From positions 1-23,628 of IMG/VR virus record IMGVR_UViG_3300028835_000079: 23,628 bases of DNA; one strand, 5' to 3'. Below the pieces are notes generated by a model that was given only the letters and a program-made list of their open reading frames with translations, had not been told where the DNA came from and did not search any database. The stretch's first letter is position 1. Each line of letters opens with the position of its first letter. Made by a program: the position numbers and the translations under genes. Shown in pieces: positions 1 through 6,962 of the stretch. Source of the stretch: a virus.

Positions 1-885
1 GAGAACTTGGACATACGGAACTTTGCAACGCTCGTTACGTTGAACACGGCCCGGTGGCACGCCAAGGTGAAGGACCACAAGGCTGCGAAGGATGCGGCTG
101 ATGCGAGTGGCGCTGATGCCGCCGCGTTTGAGGCACGTAAGAAGTTGCTGGTCGGAGCCGACGAGAAGCTGCGAGCAGTACACAAGGCGATTGACCTAGC
201 ACGTACCGAGCATTACCGCTTGACGTTGCCGTGGTCAACAGTCGGCGTAAACGATCAGGGCAAGCGATCAGGTGGGCGACTCATGCCCAACACGCTGTTC
301 ATGGAGTACACGACTGCTATGGCCCGCTGTAAGATGGACATGGACGCTAAGTTAACCGTCTTCGAGACTGCATACCCGATGCTAGTTTCGATTGCGGAAC
401 AGAACTTGGGTACTGCGTTCGATCCATCCGAGTATCCTAACCCGTCGAGTATCCGAGAACACTTCCGACTGTCATTCGACTTCAATCCTATCCCGGTAGG
501 GTCGGACTTCAAGGGGCTACAGGATGCGCAGATACAGAAGTTGGGTACGGCATTGGAGAGCAAGACGCGAACCATGCTGGAAAACGCGATGCAGGATGCG
601 TGGACGCAGTTGTACGAGAGTGTGCAACATGCTCACGCAAGGCTGAGCAATCCCGATGCGATGTTCCACAGTACTCTGGTCACGAAGCTGCAAGACCATG
701 CGACGATGCTGAAGCATCTGAATGCAACCGGCGATGCAGGCATGGAAGAAGTGCGCAAGCTGGTCGAGGACAAGCTGACCAAGCACGATGCGAAGGACAT
801 TCGTGACGACGACGCGCTGCGTAAGCGTCTATCGGAAGACGCGGCTGCTATCGTGAAGCGCATGGAGGAAATTGCCGATGCCTGA
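1..885 (+). CDS. DUF3150-like phage protein, 5' end cut by window edge
   Basis: The frame is open from the first base of the window to the TGA at 883-885. The only start-like codon near the left edge is a TTG at 7 with no ribosome-binding site, so the true start probably lies just outside. The protein is about 294 residues, mainly alpha-helical, with a charged Ala/Lys-rich N-terminal part. A central segment with the strings HYRLTLPW and GGRLMPN matches my memory of the DUF3150 family (PF11348), which is found in phages beside MoxR-like ATPases and VWA proteins. Its biochemical function is unknown. Here it is followed by an unknown protein and then by a VWA/metallopeptidase protein, so an AAA+ ATPase gene would be expected immediately upstream, outside the window. 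The family call rests on pattern recognition, not on a search. Confidence 0.72.
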   Translation, partial: ENLDIRNFATLVTLNTARWHAKVKDHKAAKDAADASGADAAAFEARKKLLVGADEKLRAVHKAIDLARTEHYRLTLPWSTVGVNDQGKRSGGRLMPNTLFMEYTTAMARCKMDMDAKLTVFETAYPMLVSIAEQNLGTAFDPSEYPNPSSIREHFRLSFDFNPIPVGSDFKGLQDAQIQKLGTALESKTRTMLENAMQDAWTQLYESVQHAHARLSNPDAMFHSTLVTKLQDHATMLKHLNATGDAGMEEVRKLVEDKLTKHDAKDIRDDDALRKRLSEDAAAIVKRMEEIADA

Positions 886-1510
886 TCTGGAAGGACACGG
901 CAGTGCTTGGCACAGGTGCTATGAAATCCGTGGGGCAGGCAAGGGTTGGATGCAGGAAGGTGTGTGTCCAATCCGGCTTCGCGGATACAGTGAGTTGATC
1001 ATGAGTCGTATCATTCCGAAGGTACGTAAGAAGATCGACACGGCCCTGAAACGTGGATACAGATTGGACGCTAAGAAGGATCACGTAACGCTGTTGAACA
1101 TGATCTGTAAACACAATCCGATTCAACCTGTCATGGTCGGCTACGTAGGTAAGTCGCGGTTCAACGTATGGGTACCTAACCTTGAGGATGCAAAAGATTT
1201 GCGGCAAGAGCTAGACGCTCAAACCGTAATGACCGAAGCATTCAAGGGTGCAAACATATGTGTGAACGCTGGTAAGTCAATCAGCGGCTACCACGAAGTC
1301 TACTTCCGCGCTCAAGAGTTTGCTGGCGGCAAGGGCAGTAAAAATCAACCACAGTTGAAGGCTCGATTCACTGAGATACGCTTTGCGATTGACGAGTGGA
1401 TGGAGAAGGATGCAGCTGTTAGAGAGCAAGTGGCTAAGTGGGTCGCTCGCGACGACAGCGTAATCCGTATCCCCTTCGACACACATAAGGAAAAAGATAA
1501 TGAAAGCTGA
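878..1510 (+). CDS. Hypothetical protein between DUF3150 and VWA genes
   Basis: I do not recognise this 210-residue protein. The ATG at 878 overlaps the upstream stop by 8 bases and follows a GGAGGAA ribosome-binding site at about 864-870, so I prefer it to the TTG at 872. An in-frame ATG at 1001 is a weaker alternative. The N-terminal 40 residues contain two cysteines but no complete zinc motif. The rest is a mixed alpha/beta sequence with a basic stretch (IPKVRKKIDTALKRGYRLDAK) and a charged C-terminus. There is no signal peptide, membrane segment or known catalytic motif. The stop at 1508-1510 lies inside the start of the next gene, so it is translated as part of the DUF3150-VWA run and may be an accessory subunit of that system; this is inference from position only. 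Confidence 0.7.
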   Translation: MPDLEGHGSAWHRCYEIRGAGKGWMQEGVCPIRLRGYSELIMSRIIPKVRKKIDTALKRGYRLDAKKDHVTLLNMICKHNPIQPVMVGYVGKSRFNVWVPNLEDAKDLRQELDAQTVMTEAFKGANICVNAGKSISGYHEVYFRAQEFAGGKGSKNQPQLKARFTEIRFAIDEWMEKDAAVREQVAKWVARDDSVIRIPFDTHKEKDNES

Positions 1511-2684
1511 AGACCATCCGTTATATACGGAAGTGAAGACAGCAATGCTGTTACATGTTCCGTTCTTCGCGAGTCTGCTACTGGATATGATGGACGTGAA
1601 GATCGGAAAGTTCCCAGAAGTGTTCGGTAAGCGGACACCAACTGCTGCAACTGACGGCAAGATAGTTTGGTTCGACAAGGACTTCTTTGAGAAGCTCAAG
1701 TTGCCCGAGCGAGTGTTCGTCATGTGCCATGAGATCGGTCATGCAATGTGGTCACACATGTCCCGAGGCAAGAGTTACGCCGACGCGGGCTTTGAAGGCA
1801 AGCCGTTCAATCACGGAAGGTGGAACCGGGCTGGCGACTACGTGATTAACGATATGCTCGTTAACTGCAAGACCGGGAAGATGCCGAGCTTCGCACTGCA
1901 CGATCCGAGTAAGTATCCTTCTTCCATGCTTGTGGACGATGTGTACCGAGACTTGGAGGATGATCCCGACGATGGCGATGGACCGGGGCAAGGCGAGGGT
2001 GGTTCAATGGACCACCACATATATAAGGGTAATGACACAAGCGAGGTCGAGTGGAAGCGAGCAGTACAAACCGCCGCCGATGCCGCGAAGTCGCAGGGTA
2101 GCCTGCCCGCTGAGCTTGAAAGGTTCGTGGAGCAACTACTGAACCCCAAAGTTCCTTGGGCCGAGAAGTTACGACACAGCCTTACCAAGATCGCGGGGCG
2201 GGATGCCACTACGTGGACCAAGCCTCACCGTCGCCGGTTAATCACGCAGGGCGTTATCATGCCTAGCTACACTGGCTTCGGCGCTGGTCACATTGTGTTC
2301 GTGGTTGACACTTCCGGCAGTATGTCTGACGACGAGATTGCACAGGGGCTTAGCGAATGCGACAAGATACTCATGGACTGCCGACCCGAAGCTGTGACGC
2401 TGATCGGATGTGACGCAAAGGTGGATGCCGTACATGAGTTGTATTCAGGTGACTCACTAGCCGATGGGGAGTTGCCGAAGCTGGGAGGTGGAGGTGGCAC
2501 GTCATTCATTCCACCGTTCGATTACCTTGAAGAAGAAAACATACGTCCCGCGTGTCTGGTGTACTTCACAGACATGTATGGGTCGTTCCCAGATGATCCG
2601 GGCTTTCCTGTCATATGGTGTTCGACAAATGAGGATCAAGTAGCACCGTTCGGTGAAACTCTCTTTGTCGAGATGGATCAGTGA
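1500..2684 (+). CDS. Putative metallopeptidase with VWA-like domain (DUF2201 family)
   Basis: This 394-residue protein has two visible parts. The N-terminal half carries a zinc-protease signature HEIGH at residues 77-81, followed by a RAGDYVIND segment (110-118) that could supply a further metal ligand; this matches the DUF2201 N-terminal putative metallopeptidase. An acidic Asp/Gly-rich linker spans about 151-170. The C-terminal half has a von Willebrand A-like MIDAS motif, D270-T-S-G-S274, and later a GGGGGTSF turn and a YFTDMYG strand, as in the DUF2201 VWA-like domain. Relatives commonly sit beside MoxR-type AAA+ ATPases, where the VWA protein is thought to act as an adaptor. The ATG at 1500 has AAGGA at 1487-1491. 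The substrate, and whether the HExxH site is active, are unknown. Confidence 0.88.
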   Translation: MKAEDHPLYTEVKTAMLLHVPFFASLLLDMMDVKIGKFPEVFGKRTPTAATDGKIVWFDKDFFEKLKLPERVFVMCHEIGHAMWSHMSRGKSYADAGFEGKPFNHGRWNRAGDYVINDMLVNCKTGKMPSFALHDPSKYPSSMLVDDVYRDLEDDPDDGDGPGQGEGGSMDHHIYKGNDTSEVEWKRAVQTAADAAKSQGSLPAELERFVEQLLNPKVPWAEKLRHSLTKIAGRDATTWTKPHRRRLITQGVIMPSYTGFGAGHIVFVVDTSGSMSDDEIAQGLSECDKILMDCRPEAVTLIGCDAKVDAVHELYSGDSLADGELPKLGGGGGTSFIPPFDYLEEENIRPACLVYFTDMYGSFPDDPGFPVIWCSTNEDQVAPFGETLFVEMDQ

Positions 2685-3361
2685 GTCGTGCCAAGAAGAA
2701 CCTCGGGATGGGAGGCGATCCTTCACAACGCATGTTCACCACCGCGAAGGAACTGCTCTGGCGGCAACGTGTGATCCACAAGTTCCCTGTTGACAGGGAC
2801 GAAGTGCTTATGTCGATAATGCCACCACAGATGCAGGACTTTGTAGTTACCGGCGATGCCACCGATGTTAAGACAGTGCAGTGGGAGAACCTTACACACT
2901 GTGTAAACTTAGGGTTCACCACGGTGATAGAGATTGACGGTGAAACGGGGAAGGCGTTCTGGTTCGGGTTCGACACCGGGCGTCCCTCGCCCGTTCACCC
3001 GGACAAGGCTTTCGCAATGTATGAATGCAACCCGTTCTACGCAAAGATAGTGGAGTGGTGGGAGCCAGCAATGGAGACTCACAAGAAGCTCATGCGGTAC
3101 GAAGAAGCGCTGTTTGAGTTCTTCGCTAAGGCAGTGCATCCCGAGTTGGTCAGTAAGTATTGGCCCGATCTTCACAAGTTCGTTAACTTCCCACTGGCTG
3201 GCAGTCAGTTGCTATCCGACAAGGATCGCAGCAAGCGACGTGTCGTACCCATGCCAACCGACGAGGAAAGAAACGGGATCATCGAGACATTGGCGGGTAG
3301 TACGCTGCTGGAACAGTACAAGTGCAATGCTTGGGTGGACTATGAAACGGAGGACTGGTAA
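2681..3361 (+). CDS. Hypothetical phage protein
   Basis: This 226-residue soluble protein is not recognised. It starts with GTG at 2681, overlapping the upstream TGA in a GTGA junction; an ATG at 2708 (residue 10) is an alternative. The sequence is rich in aromatic residues, with a probable beta region around GFTTVIEIDGETGKAFWFGF and a helical region around residues 125-160. A WPDLHKFVNF segment resembles WPELLPFLDS in the next gene, so the two may be distant paralogues. It sits in the DUF3150/VWA operon, between the VWA gene and a second unknown gene, and ends one base into the next start. Its coding sequence contains one copy of the 15-bp palindrome that recurs behind the operon. No function is proposed. 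Confidence 0.75.
   Translation: MSRAKKNLGMGGDPSQRMFTTAKELLWRQRVIHKFPVDRDEVLMSIMPPQMQDFVVTGDATDVKTVQWENLTHCVNLGFTTVIEIDGETGKAFWFGFDTGRPSPVHPDKAFAMYECNPFYAKIVEWWEPAMETHKKLMRYEEALFEFFAKAVHPELVSKYWPDLHKFVNFPLAGSQLLSDKDRSKRRVVPMPTDEERNGIIETLAGSTLLEQYKCNAWVDYETEDW
2892..2906. repeat. 15-bp palindrome, copy 1 (inside a gene)
   Basis: TTACACACTGTGTAA is a perfect inverted repeat with 7-bp arms around one central base. It is the exact reverse complement of the sequence at 4075-4089. It lies in the coding sequence of the gene at 2681-3361, spanning codons for Leu-Thr-His-Cys-Val-Asn. Dyads of this size are typical of dimeric repressor operators, but no regulator is visible in the window. Confidence 0.6.
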
Positions 3362-4074
3362 TGGGATTTTCAAGAGACTTTAGGTCTAAATTCGCCGGTA
3401 AGATACAGGAGCGGTACAAATCGTACTGGCACGCGATGCACCCCCGAAACTTCGGAGTTAGGGACCTGTACAAAGTTGCGTACACCAAGAAGGAATGGAG
3501 CGCATTGCTGCTGCTGCGTGACCGGCGCAAGGACGTACTCAAAAGTGGATGGACGTGGGAGTACGAGATTGACTTGAGCAACATGGGTGATCGGCCCGAC
3601 TACATTCCCGAAAACCCCGAGCTAACATTCAAGGTCAAAAGCGGCTGGCCTTCGATAAAGGTGAAGGAAAACGAACTGCCCGAGGACATACGTATGAGGA
3701 TGCGCGACTGGATCATCATTGCGTACCAGTACGAGAACGACTCAAACGTACTCGGCAGTAAGCTACGAGACTTGGTGAAGATGAACTATGTCGCTCACGA
3801 CCAGTACAGCAACCGCACAGTAGAAAGAGCGGACGTGAATACTCCCGGCACGTTGCATCGGATATGGCCGGAACTGCTTCCGTTCTTGGATAGCGAGTTC
3901 AAAGACACACTGCGCAATAAGAAAGTGAAGTCGCCGCTACCGAAAGGCTGGACAGAGGAAACGCTGGCTGACTTTCACTACGGCCCCGCAATGGAAAGGA
4001 TTACGTATGCGCTCACTGTCATGTCGCTGATCCCGAGAGAGTACGATAAGAAGTACCCGAGTCTTTCGTCATAG
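3361..4074 (+). CDS. Hypothetical phage protein, last gene of the left operon
   Basis: This 237-residue protein is not recognised. Its ATG overlaps the preceding TAA by one base (TAATG) and has a good GGAGG ribosome-binding site at about 3349-3353. It is basic at the N-terminus (GFSRDFRSKFAGKIQERYKSY begins with alternating aromatic and basic residues) and has a conserved-looking NTPGTLHRIWPELLPF segment near residues 161-176. That segment is reminiscent of a motif found in other phage hypotheticals and of the WPDL segment of the upstream gene. There is no membrane segment, signal peptide or enzymatic motif. It closes the DUF3150/VWA run: its TAG stop abuts a palindrome and, 60 bp on, an intrinsic terminator. 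A role in the same system is inferred from gene order alone. Confidence 0.78.
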   Translation: MGFSRDFRSKFAGKIQERYKSYWHAMHPRNFGVRDLYKVAYTKKEWSALLLLRDRRKDVLKSGWTWEYEIDLSNMGDRPDYIPENPELTFKVKSGWPSIKVKENELPEDIRMRMRDWIIIAYQYENDSNVLGSKLRDLVKMNYVAHDQYSNRTVERADVNTPGTLHRIWPELLPFLDSEFKDTLRNKKVKSPLPKGWTEETLADFHYGPAMERITYALTVMSLIPREYDKKYPSLSS

Positions 4075-4089
4075 TTACACAGTGTGTAA
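4075..4089. repeat. 15-bp palindrome, copy 2 (after operon stop)
   Basis: TTACACAGTGTGTAA begins directly after the TAG stop of the preceding gene and is identical, on the opposite strand, to the sequence at 2892-2906. It lies in the 150-bp region between two transcription units, about 80 bp upstream of the candidate promoter. An operator or other protein-binding dyad is the simplest reading. Confidence 0.6.
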
Positions 4090-4100
4090 GTCGAGCAACG

Positions 4101-4131
4101 GAGACTCGCCTAGTTGCATGGCGGCAGTCTC
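4101..4131 (+). other. Stem-loop preceding the terminator
   Basis: GAGACTCGCC (4101-4110) pairs with GGCG and AGTCTC (4120-4123 and 4126-4131), leaving a 9-base loop and a 2-base GC bulge. Only three bases separate it from the terminator hairpin. It may protect the 3' end of the operon transcript, or belong to a small 3'-UTR-derived RNA. No known RNA family was recognised. Confidence 0.45.
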
Positions 4132-4134
4132 ACA

Positions 4135-4167
4135 GGCCCCCATCTTAATTGGTGGGGGCCTTTTTTT
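4135..4167 (+). terminator. Rho-independent terminator of the left operon
   Basis: GGCCCCCA (4135-4142) pairs perfectly with TGGGGGCC (4153-4160), and a further T-G and C-G pair close a TTAATT loop. A run of seven T follows at 4161-4167. This is a textbook intrinsic terminator on the + strand and separates the DUF3150/VWA operon from the replication operon. Confidence 0.93.
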
Positions 4168-4170
4168 GTC

Positions 4171-4200
4171 TTGCTGAGTCATCGTTCGATGTGTTACTAT
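4171..4200 (+). promoter_or_regulatory. Candidate sigma70-type promoter with extended -10
   Basis: TGTTACTAT gives an extended -10 (TGn) with -10 box TACTAT at 4195-4200. An imperfect -35, TTGCTG, lies at 4171-4176 with an 18-bp spacer. It starts four bases after the T run of the terminator and about 25 bp before the first gene of the replication operon, which is where a promoter is needed. The -35 match is weak, so the call is tentative. Confidence 0.4.
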
Positions 4201-4225
4201 CGCCCACTCAAGAGGTCATCTAGTC

Positions 4226-4555
4226 ATGCCAATTAAATACAGGGTCGCGATGCTGTTCGGGCTTCAGTACGTGTTCGTGCGTTGCGCCCACAGTCTTACC
4301 TTCCAGATAAGACGAGCGTATCCCATACGTGGACGTTGGTACATACGTCACAAGGAAGGCAACGCCCCGCAAAACCTCCCCCCAACCAAGCACTGGCAAT
4401 ACCAGATGCTTACCGTTCACAACATGTTCACCAAGTTCACTGAGCCTACGTCGCAACCGACAGGGCTTGTCACCGATCATGATATATGGTTCCCGATCAC
4501 GAAACTGGTCGAGGCTTACATGGTCATGCAAGCCGAGGGCGAGGCGTTATCATAG
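4226..4555 (+). CDS. Small hypothetical protein, first gene of replication operon
   Basis: This is a 109-residue protein without a recognised family. The ATG at 4226 has an AGAGG at about 4209-4213, 12 bases upstream, which is slightly far but usable. The N-terminus mixes hydrophobic and basic residues (MLFGLQYVFVRCAH), too short and too charged for a clear membrane anchor. The middle is rich in Trp, Tyr, Arg and Pro. A similar-sized reading frame exists on the opposite strand, but the + frame has the promoter, the ribosome-binding site and the correct spacing to the polymerase gene 21 bases downstream. Being promoter-proximal in a replication operon it could be an early regulator, but nothing in the sequence shows that. 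Confidence 0.6.
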   Translation: MPIKYRVAMLFGLQYVFVRCAHSLTFQIRRAYPIRGRWYIRHKEGNAPQNLPPTKHWQYQMLTVHNMFTKFTEPTSQPTGLVTDHDIWFPITKLVEAYMVMQAEGEALS

Positions 4556-4576
4556 CCTCTACGTAACAGGCAAATT

Positions 4577-6427
4577 GTGGACATAATTACACTCGATTGG
4601 GAAACCTACTACGACGCTGAGTACAGCTTGTCACGCATGTCCACAGAGGAATACGTATGCGATCCACGTTTCGAGATAATTATGGCCGGAATAAAAGTAA
4701 ATGGCCGGAAGGCGGCGTGGTATTCATGCAAGGATTTGGCCCAATACGCTATGGTCCTAGAAAAGTATCGAGTCCGTGGCAATGCGCTTCTCTGCCACAA
4801 CACCTTGTTCGACGCCCTCATTCTTGCGATTCATTTCGGGATCATACCGCCGATGCTGCTCGATACTATGGGCATGGCACAGGCGATCATGAAGCCCTAC
4901 CACCGCAGCGTTTCTCTGGCGAGTTGCCTGAAGAACACTGACCTTGGGGTGCAGAAGGGCACATATGTCGCGAACATGAAGGGGAGAAGGCTGGCCTCGT
5001 TATCATCGAGTGAGCTTGCCAAGTACGGCCAGTATTGCATGGATGACTGCGAGGGCGAGTACGCCCTGTTCCAGCATCTTGTAACACAACTGCCAAGAGA
5101 GGAACTGGAAGTCATCGACATGACGCTCCGCATGTATCTGCAGCCGCAGTTCCTCCTTGACCGGGAAACCTTGCAACACGTGCATACAGACACGGTGAAC
5201 GCGAAGAAGGACCTCATCGCCAAGCTACCTCCGGATATTCTCCCCTCCCAGTTGTCAAGCAACCCACAGTTGGCACAGCTGTTGGAAAAGCTCGGGGTCG
5301 AAGTCCCGATGAAGATTTCCCCCACAACTGACAAGCCCACCTACGCCTTCGCCAAGAACGATATGGGCTGGAAGGAACTTGAAGACGAGTACATGGATGA
5401 CCCCCTTATAGCGCCTATCTTAGCGGCGCGGCTCGGGGTCAAGTCCACTCTCGCCGAGACACGCTCCAAGAGGCTCATAGACATTGCCGACGCTTACGAG
5501 TGGTTCCGTATCCCTCTCCGCTACTACGCCGCCCACACAGGCCGGTACGGCGGTATGGAGAAGCTGAATGCCCAGAACTTCACCCGCGTCAACCCAAAGC
5601 TCGGCCACCGTCGCCAGCTGCGCTACGGCCTCAAGGCCCCACCGGGAAAGAGCGTGCTGGCTCCTGACCTCTCCCAGATCGAAGCCCGGCTGAATGCGTG
5701 GCTGAGCGGCTGTAACACGCTTCTGGAGATATTCAGGCGTGGCGGCGACCCATATTGCGAGTTCGCCAGCAAGGCGTTCAGGCGTCCAGTCACGAAGGCT
5801 GACGAGACTGAGCGATTCATTGGTAAGACCTGTATCCTCGGCCTCGGCTACGGCATGGGTGCGAAGAAGCTACGGGCGACATTACGTAAGGACGGCGTGA
5901 AGGTCAGCGAACAGCAGGCCGACAACTTCGTACAGACGTATAGAAGTGAGTACAGTGAAATCCGATCAATGTGGAACTTCTGTGGGCAGACTATGGAGAT
6001 CATGTGCAACGGCGGCTATCGGCAGCTGGGTCCGTGCCGGGCGGAGCATCGGAAAATCATCCTGCCCAATGGTATGCCAATCGTGTACCACAACCTTAGG
6101 TGGATCGAGACGAAGAAATATCGCGGCTACGTTTACGACTTCGCCGGGCAGGGGCGCACACTCTGGGGCGGCAAGATGGTGGAGAACATTTGTCAGTCGC
6201 TCGCCCGAATCATCATCATGGGGAACATGCGACAGGTCAGAAAGCAACTCGGGCTACAACCCGCCTTGCAAGCGCACGACGAATTGGTGTACGTTGTAGA
6301 CACAACGAATGTCGAGTACTACCGAGACGAGATTCTAAAAATTATGACGATACCTCCGGGCTTTGCCCCGGATTTACCTATGGGCGCAGAAGCAGAATTC
6401 GGCCCAACTTATGGAGACGCAAAATAA
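4577..6427 (+). CDS. Family A DNA polymerase with 3'-5' exonuclease domain
   Basis: This 616-residue replicative polymerase has the two Klenow-like domains and no 5'-nuclease domain. The exonuclease carries D7-x-E9 (ExoI), N75 to D79 (ExoII) and YxxxD ending near D156/D157 (ExoIII). The polymerase domain has motif A around D364 (DLSQIEAR), motif B as R413-x3-K417-x7-Y425-G, and motif C as H567-D568-E569. All catalytic residues are present, so both polymerisation and proofreading should be active. Aligning motif B with E. coli Pol I (R754, K758, Y766) puts Leu421 at the Phe762 position. The GTG start at 4577 has an AGG six bases upstream and gives the usual N-terminus (IITLDWETYY). It overlaps the next gene by one base. 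Neighbouring primase-helicase and nuclease genes make it the phage replicase. Confidence 0.97.
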   Translation: MDIITLDWETYYDAEYSLSRMSTEEYVCDPRFEIIMAGIKVNGRKAAWYSCKDLAQYAMVLEKYRVRGNALLCHNTLFDALILAIHFGIIPPMLLDTMGMAQAIMKPYHRSVSLASCLKNTDLGVQKGTYVANMKGRRLASLSSSELAKYGQYCMDDCEGEYALFQHLVTQLPREELEVIDMTLRMYLQPQFLLDRETLQHVHTDTVNAKKDLIAKLPPDILPSQLSSNPQLAQLLEKLGVEVPMKISPTTDKPTYAFAKNDMGWKELEDEYMDDPLIAPILAARLGVKSTLAETRSKRLIDIADAYEWFRIPLRYYAAHTGRYGGMEKLNAQNFTRVNPKLGHRRQLRYGLKAPPGKSVLAPDLSQIEARLNAWLSGCNTLLEIFRRGGDPYCEFASKAFRRPVTKADETERFIGKTCILGLGYGMGAKKLRATLRKDGVKVSEQQADNFVQTYRSEYSEIRSMWNFCGQTMEIMCNGGYRQLGPCRAEHRKIILPNGMPIVYHNLRWIETKKYRGYVYDFAGQGRTLWGGKMVENICQSLARIIIMGNMRQVRKQLGLQPALQAHDELVYVVDTTNVEYYRDEILKIMTIPPGFAPDLPMGAEAEFGPTYGDAK

Positions 6428-6804
6428 TGTATAACGGATGGCCCAACGAAGACCAAATACGAATGAGCATCAACGACAGCGGCGTGAACGGTGCAGGATT
6501 GTCAGTTGACCTTGAACGCGACCCGCACAAAGTTCCCGGCAAGGTGCAGGCGCTACTCACAAGATTCGGATGGACGAACTCCGAAACAGACCCGAACACA
6601 AAGGAAATCCTGTTCCAGAAAAGACCACCGAACGATGCGCCCGACAACGTGAAGTCGTCGTGGGACGCCGACCTGCAAAACTGTCACTGGCGATGGTACG
6701 AAGCTATGGCTTACGAGTTCGGTAAGTTCATGAGCATAGACGATGACCGTGACTGGAATCAGTCGCAAGGATCGTCGGGTGTCGGCGCGAATACACCGGG
6801 ATGA
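6427..6804 (+). CDS. Small hypothetical protein downstream of polymerase
   Basis: This is a 125-residue acidic protein of unknown function. The ATG at 6427 overlaps the polymerase TAA (TAATG) and has GGAG at 6412-6415. The frame extends far upstream inside the polymerase gene, but that part is antisense-like noise and the coupled ATG is the sensible start. The protein has a central SVDLERDPHKVPGKVQALLTRF segment, a Trp-rich stretch (NCHWRWYEAMAYEF) and an Asp/Ser/Gly-rich flexible tail. It contains no cysteine pair, membrane segment or enzymatic motif. Its position between PolA and a zinc-finger microprotein suggests an accessory replication or nucleic-acid role, which is inference only. Confidence 0.7.
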   Translation: MYNGWPNEDQIRMSINDSGVNGAGLSVDLERDPHKVPGKVQALLTRFGWTNSETDPNTKEILFQKRPPNDAPDNVKSSWDADLQNCHWRWYEAMAYEFGKFMSIDDDRDWNQSQGSSGVGANTPG

Positions 6805-6962
6805 AGCGCAAGCCCACCGGCAAGTCGTGTCACAAGCTCGGCTACAAGTCGAAGTCCCAAGCAAGGGACGCGCTGAACGCGCAGAAAGACATAGGCGTGA
6901 AGCGCTTCTATAAGTGTCCTTACTGCAAGAACCTTTGGCACCTAACAAGTGAGTCAAGATGA
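6801..6962 (+). CDS. Zinc-finger microprotein (53 aa)
   Basis: A short gene coupled at both ends: ATGA with the upstream stop at 6801-6804 and ATGA with the exonuclease start at 6959-6962. The 53-residue product is strongly basic at the N-terminus (MKRKPTGKSCHK), contains a SKSQARDAL helix, and ends in YKCPYCKNLWHLTS. A Cys-His pair near residue 10, CPYC and a following His can bind one zinc ion. The C-terminal CxxC...WHLT signature is common in tiny phage proteins that probably bind nucleic acid. It is too small for most automatic gene-calling cut-offs, but the double translational coupling and the motif make it credible. The exact role is unknown. Confidence 0.8.
   Translation: MKRKPTGKSCHKLGYKSKSQARDALNAQKDIGVKRFYKCPYCKNLWHLTSESR

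Noticed and set aside
4220-4531. A 103-residue reading frame on the - strand opposite the small gene at 4226-4555
   Set aside because: The + frame has the promoter, ribosome-binding site and operon spacing; the - frame would be an isolated gene against the direction of its neighbours.
6100-6426. Upstream extension of the small gene after the polymerase
   Set aside because: It overlaps the catalytic C-terminal part of PolA, and the coupled ATG at 6427 with GGAG is a convincing start.
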